A DNA stretch of 11,031 nt from AC-69 sp046728055 (GTDB lineage Bacteria > Actinomycetota > UBA4738 > HRBIN12): NCBI GenBank assembly GCA_046728055.1, contig JBKPDU010000148.1:1-11031 (forward strand), read 5' to 3'. The position numbers and the translations under genes are program-made. Below, one piece after another: positions 6,337 through 11,031 of this stretch (its first letter is position 1; the number at the start of each line of letters is the position of its first letter). The notes beneath the pieces were generated by a model that was given only the letters and a program-made list of their open reading frames with translations, did no database searches and was not told the origin of the DNA.

Positions 6337-7989
6337 TTACGACGCCGGCGCCTTTGCGATCTCCCTCAGGAACTGCTCGTTGGACTTGGTGGCGCGGATC
6401 TTGTCCACGAGGAGTTCGAGCGCGGCACCCGGCTCCAGCGCGTGGAGGACTCGGCGGAGCCGCCACACTAGGGCCAGCTCCTCCTGCGGCATCAGCAGCT
6501 CCTCCTTGCGCGTGCTGGAGGCCTCGACGTTGATGGCCGGGAAGATCCGCTTCTCGGCCAAGGCACGGTCCAATCGGATCTCCATGTTCCCGGTGCCCTT
6601 GAACTCCTCGAAGATGCCCTCGTCCATCCGGGATCCCGTCTCGACGAGCGCGCTGGCGATGATAGTGAGCGATCCGCCCTCCTCGATGTTGCGGGCAGCC
6701 CCGAAGAATCGCCGCGGCGGGTACAGTGCGGTCGAGTCGATCCCGCCCGACAGGATCTTTCCCGACGCCGGCGCGGCCAGGTTGTAGGCCCGGGCCAGCC
6801 GGGTGATGGAGTCCAGGATGATGGCCACGTCGCTGCCCATCTCGGAAAGGCGCTTGGCCCGCTCCAGGACGAGCTCGGTCACCTGGATGTGCTGATCCGG
6901 CGGCTTGTCGAACGTCGAGTAGCAGACCTCGGCGGCCTGGACCGTCCGCTGCCAGTCGGTGACCTCCTCGGGCCGCTCGTCCACGAGCAGCACGATCACG
7001 TGGGTCTCCGGATTGGATGTCAGGATGCCGTTCGCGATGTTCTTCAGCACGGTGGTCTTCCCGGCCTTGGGTGGCGAGACCACCATCCCCCGCTGACCCT
7101 TCCCGATCGGCGCGATCATGTCGATGATCCTCGCGGTCACGTCGGTCGGCGAGCTCTCCAGTCGGAAGCGCTCGTGGGGGAACAGCGGTGTGAGCTTCTC
7201 GAAGACCGGCCGCTGCTTGGCCGTCTCGGGATCGACCCCGTTCACGGTCTCGATCTGGAGCAGCGCGAAGTACTTCTCGCTGTCCTTGGGCTGGCGAACC
7301 TTGCCCGTGACCACGTCGCCCTTACGGAGCATGAATCTGCGGACCTGCGACAGCGAGACGTAGATGTCCTCGGGCCCCGGCAGGTAGCCGGACGTTCGGA
7401 GGAACCCGTAGCCCTCCGGCAGGATGTCCAGCAGACCGGTGGCCACTGGGGCGGCGGCGATCTCCTCCTCCCTGGCCTCGACCTCGCGCTGGCGCCGCTC
7501 TTCCCGGAACCTGCGCCGCTCCTCGCGAGACAACCGTCGCCGGCCACCATCCGGTCCGGGCCGTCCTTCCTGACCCGGCCGTCCTTCATACCCGGGCCTT
7601 CCTTCTTGACCCGGCCTCCCTGTCGGGCGTTCACCCGGCTCACGAACCTCACGTGGCTCCGTCCGGGTGGGCGCCGACGCGGACTCCCCGTTGTCGGAGG
7701 CCTTGGGCTGTTGCTCGGCGGGCGAGATCGGCGCCTCCGCAGATGCTTGCGCTTCCGCCGGCGTTTCCGCCGGGCGTTGCCCTTGCGGCGGGGCCTCGGC
7801 CGGCCGCGGCGGGGACGGGTCGGTTTGAGTCGGGGTGTGACCATCCCGGCCCGCGGCCAGGATCGCCTCGACCAGCTCCGCCTTCTTCAGTTTCTGATGC
7901 CCCCCGATTCCAAGGCCGGCGGCGATCGTGTGTAGCTCCGACGCAACCTTGCCCTCGAGGACGCTCCTTTCCATCGTTTCGGGTGCCAA
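6337..7989 (-). CDS. rho: Transcription termination factor Rho with actinobacterial insertion
   Basis: Hexameric RNA-dependent ATPase that pulls RNA out of the elongation complex. The protein is 550 residues against about 420 in E. coli. Domains: Rho_N helical region (about 1-47); an inserted Pro/Glu/Arg/Gly-rich region (about 50-180) with four RPGxxG repeats and a charged stretch; the cold-shock-like RNA-binding domain from GLLDILPEGYGFLR (185-198) to about 250; and the ATPase core with Walker A PPKAGKTT (306-313), Walker B VAIILDS (388-394), the LSGGID loop (413-418) and EASSTRKEEL (489-498). I chose the TTG at 7989, directly after the transaldolase TAG, because GGGAGGAG lies five bases upstream. 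The ATG at 7974 is too far from that site and has none of its own. Confidence 0.97.
   Translation of the reverse strand: MAPETMERSVLEGKVASELHTIAAGLGIGGHQKLKKAELVEAILAAGRDGHTPTQTDPSPPRPAEAPPQGQRPAETPAEAQASAEAPISPAEQQPKASDNGESASAPTRTEPREVREPGERPTGRPGQEGRPGYEGRPGQEGRPGPDGGRRRLSREERRRFREERRQREVEAREEEIAAAPVATGLLDILPEGYGFLRTSGYLPGPEDIYVSLSQVRRFMLRKGDVVTGKVRQPKDSEKYFALLQIETVNGVDPETAKQRPVFEKLTPLFPHERFRLESSPTDVTARIIDMIAPIGKGQRGMVVSPPKAGKTTVLKNIANGILTSNPETHVIVLLVDERPEEVTDWQRTVQAAEVCYSTFDKPPDQHIQVTELVLERAKRLSEMGSDVAIILDSITRLARAYNLAAPASGKILSGGIDSTALYPPRRFFGAARNIEEGGSLTIIASALVETGSRMDEGIFEEFKGTGNMEIRLDRALAEKRIFPAINVEASSTRKEELLMPQEELALVWRLRRVLHALEPGAALELLVDKIRATKSNEQFLREIAKAPAS
7546..7617 (-). repeat. Four tandem 18-base units inside rho
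   Basis: Four successive six-codon units encode RPGQEG, RPGYEG, RPGQEG and RPGPDG (Rho residues 125-148). They lie in the disordered insertion, and the units differ mainly at codons 4 and 5. Repeats of this kind vary in number easily by slippage without changing the frame. Confidence 0.8.
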
Positions 7990-8652
7990 CTAGGCTCCTC
8001 CCTTCAGATCCCGCTGAAGGACTTGCCAGTCCTGGGTGAACTTCTGCAAGCCCACATCGGTCAGCGGATGTTTCACCAACTTGACGAACACGTCGTACGG
8101 CATGGTGGCGATGTCCGCACCGGCCATGGCCGACTCCACTACGTGCATCGGGTGGCGGAGCGACGCCGCGAGGACGTTCGTATCGTAGCCCTGGATGTCA
8201 TAGATCTCGCAGATCTGCCGCAGGGCGTACATCCCGTCGGAGGCCACATCGTCGATCCGTCCCAGGAACGGCGAGACGATGTAGGCCCCGATCTCCGCGG
8301 CCAGGATGGCTTGCGCCGGAGAGAACACCAGGGTCACGTTGATCCTGATGCCGTCGGCGACCAACCGCTTGCCCGTCTCCAGACCATCGGCGGTCATGGG
8401 GACCTTCACCACCGCGTTCGGCCCCATCTGGGCCAGCCGCAAGCCCTCCTCGTACATCGGGCCCGCCTCCGGCTCGGTGGTCTCCAGGGACACGTCCCCC
8501 TCCACCTCGGCCAGGATCTCCTTCCACAGGGTCTCCGGGTTGTCGTTCTCTTTGCCCACGAGAGTGGGATTCGTCGTCACTCCGGATAGGACCCCCCACC
8601 GGTTGATCTCGCGGATCTCTTCCAGGTTCGCGGTATCAAGGAATAGCCTCAT
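7990..8652 (-). CDS. tal: Transaldolase, small (FSA/TalC-like) subfamily
   Basis: Transfers a dihydroxyacetone unit between sugar phosphates in the pentose phosphate pathway. The protein is 220 residues, the short class I aldolase barrel. The Schiff-base lysine is Lys83 in AVVKVPMT. Other motifs are MRLFLDTANLEEI (1-13), GVTTNPTL (24-31), RINVTLVFS (103-111) and KFTQDWQ (204-210). Related fructose-6-phosphate aldolases carry Gln59 and Tyr131; here the matching residues are Glu57 (in VSLETT) and Phe129 (in SPFLGRID), which marks a true transaldolase. The ATG at 8652 has GGGGGAGGAG just upstream, and an ATG 45 bases earlier (8697) would only add kinase-overlapping sequence. It overlaps the kinase gene by 17 bases and abuts rho, an old tal-rho arrangement also known from Bacillus. 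Confidence 0.95.
   Translation of the reverse strand: MRLFLDTANLEEIREINRWGVLSGVTTNPTLVGKENDNPETLWKEILAEVEGDVSLETTEPEAGPMYEEGLRLAQMGPNAVVKVPMTADGLETGKRLVADGIRINVTLVFSPAQAILAAEIGAYIVSPFLGRIDDVASDGMYALRQICEIYDIQGYDTNVLAASLRHPMHVVESAMAGADIATMPYDVFVKLVKHPLTDVGLQKFTQDWQVLQRDLKGGA
7995..8002 (-). promoter_or_regulatory. Shine-Dalgarno that fixes the TTG start of rho
   Basis: GGGAGGAG on the minus strand, inside the last codons of the transaldolase gene, lies five bases before TTG at 7989. The transaldolase TAG and the rho TTG are directly adjacent, a layout suited to termination and re-initiation by the same ribosomes. Confidence 0.8.
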
Positions 8653-9616
8653 GTGCTCCTCCCCCTTCGAGGGCCGGGCGAACGCGCTGCCCATCACGCG
8701 GCGCGGCCACGGAGATGCGTTCGGTCACCTTCTCCATCACCAGCTCGATGACGGCCGCCAGGGCCTGATCGAAGTTGTAGTTGGGGATGACCGGCACGCC
8801 GTGGGACAGCGCCTGGCTCTTGATGTAGCGCTGGACCCGGCGGATCTTGTCGAATCCTTCCATGTACTTCGTGGCCGGACGCCCGGCGTGGTCTGCGGAC
8901 CGTGCCAGGAAGTGGCTTCGATGCATCGCCTCGTCCTCCACGGTCACGATCACCGGCACGGCCATGACCCGGCCGGCCCGGGAATCCAGGTCGACGAACC
9001 CGGGCACCACGTGAGCGCCCTCGATGATCATGCTCATGCCCTCGACCGCGGCACGTTCGAGCAGGGCATCCACGCCGATCGACACCGCCGACACCTGCTC
9101 TCTGAACCCCACAACCACGGCGTCCTTGGTCGGTGGCTCCCGAAGGGCGTCGCCCGCCTCGAACGACGACATGTACAACGCCGGCATGAGCTCCCTGGAG
9201 AACACCCCGCGCATGACCTCGCGCACGGCATCCGTGGCCACCACCCGGACGATTCCCAGGCGCGTCGCGAGCTGCGTGGCGATGGTGGACTTGCCCACGC
9301 CGGTGGCCCCCCCGATCAGCACGATCAACGGGATGTCCAGGGCGTCGACCTCGCGCCACCGGATGTAGTTCTTCGCGTAGCGCTCACCGGCCAGGTCCTC
9401 GATCACCGAGACGGCCATCCGATCCAGCTCCTCACTGGTGACCGACGGCGAGCCAAGCTCACGGAGGCGCTCCTCGATGGCCTCGGCGACCTGATAGGAC
9501 CGCCAGGGCGACAGTCCGGTCACCATCACCTGGGAGGCCATCAGACCCTTGGAGTAGGGAAGTCCGGTCTCCTTGTCGGAGATCAGGATGTGCTGGGTCT
9601 TGGTGTCCTTGGTCAT
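8636..9616 (-). CDS. 2-phosphoglycerate kinase homologue
   Basis: By homology to the Methanothermus fervidus enzyme, phosphorylates 2-phosphoglycerate with ATP to 2,3-diphosphoglycerate. The protein is 326 residues; the archaeal enzyme is about 300. Residues about 8-90 resemble an ATP-cone regulatory domain (HILISDKETGLPYSKG ... VTGLSPWRSYQVAEAI). The kinase domain follows with P-loop GGATGVGKST (102-111), TDAVREVMRG (128-137), and IIEGAHVVPGF (197-207), which may be the Walker B-like acidic site. The last 20 or so residues look like an unconserved tail, created by overlap with the transaldolase start. The ATG at 9616 overlaps the upstream synthetase stop as ATGA and has GAGG four bases before it. 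Family assignment is good; in vivo activity in a bacterium is inferred. Confidence 0.87.
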   Translation of the reverse strand: MTKDTKTQHILISDKETGLPYSKGLMASQVMVTGLSPWRSYQVAEAIEERLRELGSPSVTSEELDRMAVSVIEDLAGERYAKNYIRWREVDALDIPLIVLIGGATGVGKSTIATQLATRLGIVRVVATDAVREVMRGVFSRELMPALYMSSFEAGDALREPPTKDAVVVGFREQVSAVSIGVDALLERAAVEGMSMIIEGAHVVPGFVDLDSRAGRVMAVPVIVTVEDEAMHRSHFLARSADHAGRPATKYMEGFDKIRRVQRYIKSQALSHGVPVIPNYNFDQALAAVIELVMEKVTERISVAAPRDGQRVRPALEGGGAHEAIP

Positions 9617-10944
9617 CGCGCCTCGTGCCGCCTCACCGCGAGATCCATCGTCTCCGTGAGCAGGTTGGTGAGGTCGGTTTCGCCGTCGACCGCCAGGGGT
9701 CGGTTGTCCACGAAGACCACCTCGGCCCCTCGCTCCAGTGCCCGCTCGCAGGCCACGTCAACGGCTGCCGCTTTCAGCTCGGTGAGGAGCACCTCGTACG
9801 CCTCTGCCTTCTCCAGGTCCTCCATCAACCCCGACCGATCGGCCAGGCGGGCGCTCCAACCCACCACCGTGCATCCGAAGTCTGCCTGCAGCGACGCCAC
9901 CTGCTTCGCTGCGACTGCCTTGGGTGCGGTGGTGGTGAAGAACGCCTCCTTGCCTCGCACGTCGCCCAGCGGAACCGGTTGGAGGTCCGTCACGACCACC
10001 CGGGCATCGCCGCGGATTCGCTGAACGTGGGATGTCAGAGCGAGGAGGTTTTCGGGCCCAGTGTCCGGGCTCCCGCCTATTGTAAGCATCACCAGGTCCG
10101 ATAGCAACAGTCGGTACGGGCCCAGGTAGCCGCCCAGGTATTCCGGCGGCGTGGAAGCCGGGACGGCCAGGATCCCAGCGTCCCACGGGACGGGAGGAAC
10201 GGCCGAACCGCTCCCTTCCAGAACGACCAGGCCCGCCCCCAGGCCCACCGCGAGGTCCGCCGCCTCTTGCACGTTCGAGGCGAACGGGGCCCCGGCCATC
10301 CCTCCACCCGCCCGCCTGGCGCCGATCGTCGTGACGCCAGACGTAACGGCATCCTCCAGGTAATCGGACGCGGCGTGTTCGCCTCGTCGGACCAGGTCGA
10401 GCAGCCGGTCAAGCGTGACTGTCCCGGCCGGAGCCACTTGCGGCTCCCGCGGACCCCCACGGCCCATGGCCACCACGACGGGGTTGCGGCCCGTGGCCGT
10501 GGCCACCCGAGCGACCTCGCCGCCGATCGCCGTCTTGCCCGTCCGCTTCCCCGTCCCGATCACGGCGACGGTTGGACGGGGCAAGGGCCGGCCGGAGACC
10601 GGTGGATCCAGACGGAAGTCCGGTCCGAGGTACGGGATCCCCCGCACCAGGGAAACGGCGGCGAGCTGCATCCGCTCCCGGTACCCCACCACTGGCTCGT
10701 CCGAGAGATCAAGCACCGCGTCCGGCCTCACGCTGTCGAGGGCATCGGCAAGCGCCGTCACGATGTCGGCTCGTGCGAGGAGCGTCGGGAGGCCGAGGTC
10801 GGGAAGCGCCGAGGGGTCCACCTTCTCGGTCCCGCCGAGGAACAGCGCGGCGAGGACCTCGTAGCCCCTACCCCGCGCGGCCTCGATCCCCCACCTCGTT
10901 ACCGAGGGGTAGTGCTCGCCGTCCACGAGGACGAGGACCCTCAC
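9613..10944 (-). CDS. Cyclic 2,3-diphosphoglycerate synthetase homologue
   Basis: In methanogens this enzyme uses ATP to close 2,3-diphosphoglycerate into its cyclic anhydride, a major intracellular anion linked to protein stability and phosphate storage. The protein is 443 residues, near the archaeal length. The start VRVLVLVDGEHYPSVTRWGI (1-20) has the DGEHYP block I associate with this family. A P-loop GTGKRTGKT (130-138) follows, then RAGGGMAGAPF (211-221), VLEGSGSAVPPV (241-252) and FVDNRP (411-416). The GTG at 10944 has GGAGGG about six bases upstream. The gene ends in an ATGA overlap with the 2-phosphoglycerate kinase gene, which supplies the substrate-making step. The two assignments reinforce each other. 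A related nucleotide-dependent ligase of other specificity is the main alternative. Confidence 0.85.
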   Translation of the reverse strand: MRVLVLVDGEHYPSVTRWGIEAARGRGYEVLAALFLGGTEKVDPSALPDLGLPTLLARADIVTALADALDSVRPDAVLDLSDEPVVGYRERMQLAAVSLVRGIPYLGPDFRLDPPVSGRPLPRPTVAVIGTGKRTGKTAIGGEVARVATATGRNPVVVAMGRGGPREPQVAPAGTVTLDRLLDLVRRGEHAASDYLEDAVTSGVTTIGARRAGGGMAGAPFASNVQEAADLAVGLGAGLVVLEGSGSAVPPVPWDAGILAVPASTPPEYLGGYLGPYRLLLSDLVMLTIGGSPDTGPENLLALTSHVQRIRGDARVVVTDLQPVPLGDVRGKEAFFTTTAPKAVAAKQVASLQADFGCTVVGWSARLADRSGLMEDLEKAEAYEVLLTELKAAAVDVACERALERGAEVVFVDNRPLAVDGETDLTNLLTETMDLAVRRHEAR

Positions 10945-10981
10945 GACGATCCCTCCGAAGATCGAAGAGCGGCGCCTGCGC

Positions 10982-11031
10982 CTACTCCGTGAATGCCGTG
11001 GCCTGCTGAACCGGCGGCTCGAACTCCCGGT
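10982..11031 (-). CDS. C-terminal tail of an unidentified upstream gene (partial)
   Basis: The minus strand is open from the window edge to a TAG at 10982-10984 and would encode 15 residues, REFEPPVQQATAFTE. Only 37 bases separate this stop from the GTG of the diphosphoglycerate synthetase gene, the tight spacing seen throughout the operon, so a same-strand upstream gene is plausible. The tail is too short to assign a family. Confidence 0.4.
   Translation of the reverse strand, partial: REFEPPVQQATAFTE

Noticed and set aside
7546..7617. CRISPR-like repeat array
   Set aside because: The 18-base units are directly contiguous, in frame, and encode RPGxxG repeats in Rho; there are no spacers.
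8653..8697. Longer transaldolase start at the ATG at 8697
   Set aside because: The added 15 residues precede the conserved MRLFLDTANL start, overlap the kinase gene more deeply, and the strong GGGGGAGGAG lies before 8652 instead.
8306..10024. Plus-strand open frame of 572 codons antisense to tal, the kinase and the synthetase
   Set aside because: It crosses three clear minus-strand genes, has no family motifs and is rich in His/Arg/Gly, typical of the antisense of GC-rich coding sequence.
8636..10944. Recent horizontal transfer of the cDPG pair from an archaeon
   Set aside because: There is no mobile element, no shift in GC or codon use that I can see, and the junctions with tal are tight. 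Transfer, if any, must be old; only a phylogeny could decide.

Overview
The window looks like a chromosomal housekeeping segment from a high-GC bacterium, most likely a deep-branching or uncultivated member of the Actinomycetota. The clues are strong G/C at third codon positions, frequent GTG/TTG starts, a Rho protein with a long Arg/Pro/Gly/Glu-rich insertion, a DivIVA-domain protein, and a ribose-5-phosphate isomerase B of the mycobacterial (Glu, not Cys) type. This placement is an inference. Every gene I can support lies on the minus strand, so the window reads from right to left. I see no tRNA, rRNA, CRISPR array, insertion sequence or integrase.

Right part (11031 to 7990): after a 15-codon tail of an unidentified gene come a cyclic 2,3-diphosphoglycerate synthetase homologue and a 2-phosphoglycerate kinase homologue, joined by an ATGA overlap, then a small transaldolase whose start lies inside the end of the kinase gene. 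The first two are the two enzymes that methanogens use to make cyclic 2,3-diphosphoglycerate (cDPG) from the glycolytic intermediate 2-phosphoglycerate. Finding both, translationally coupled, in a bacterial housekeeping operon is the most striking thing here.

Middle part (7989 to 4294): transcription terminator Rho (TTG start directly after the transaldolase stop), ribosomal protein L31 (four-cysteine zinc form), a DUF1385/YqhQ-type membrane protein, then a DivIVA-domain coiled-coil protein that appears to have its own promoter.

Left part (4243 to 1): peptide chain release factor 1, its methyltransferase PrmC, the threonylcarbamoyl-AMP synthase TsaC/Sua5, a low-molecular-weight protein phosphatase, RpiB and the first 192 codons of serine hydroxymethyltransferase (cut by the window edge). 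A very GC-rich hairpin and a -10-like element lie immediately before the release factor gene, suggesting a leaderless transcript start there.

The order tal-rho-rpmE ... prfA-prmC-tsaC-phosphatase-rpiB-glyA matches the macro-order known from Bacillus subtilis (ywjH-rho-rpmE ... prfA-prmC-ywlC-ywlE-ywlF-glyA). It is therefore an old conserved backbone, into which the cDPG pair and the DivIVA-domain gene have been placed. The genes cover translation termination, tRNA modification, transcription termination and central carbon metabolism. Spacing is tight throughout: there is no non-coding stretch longer than about 100 bases, apart from the partial ends.
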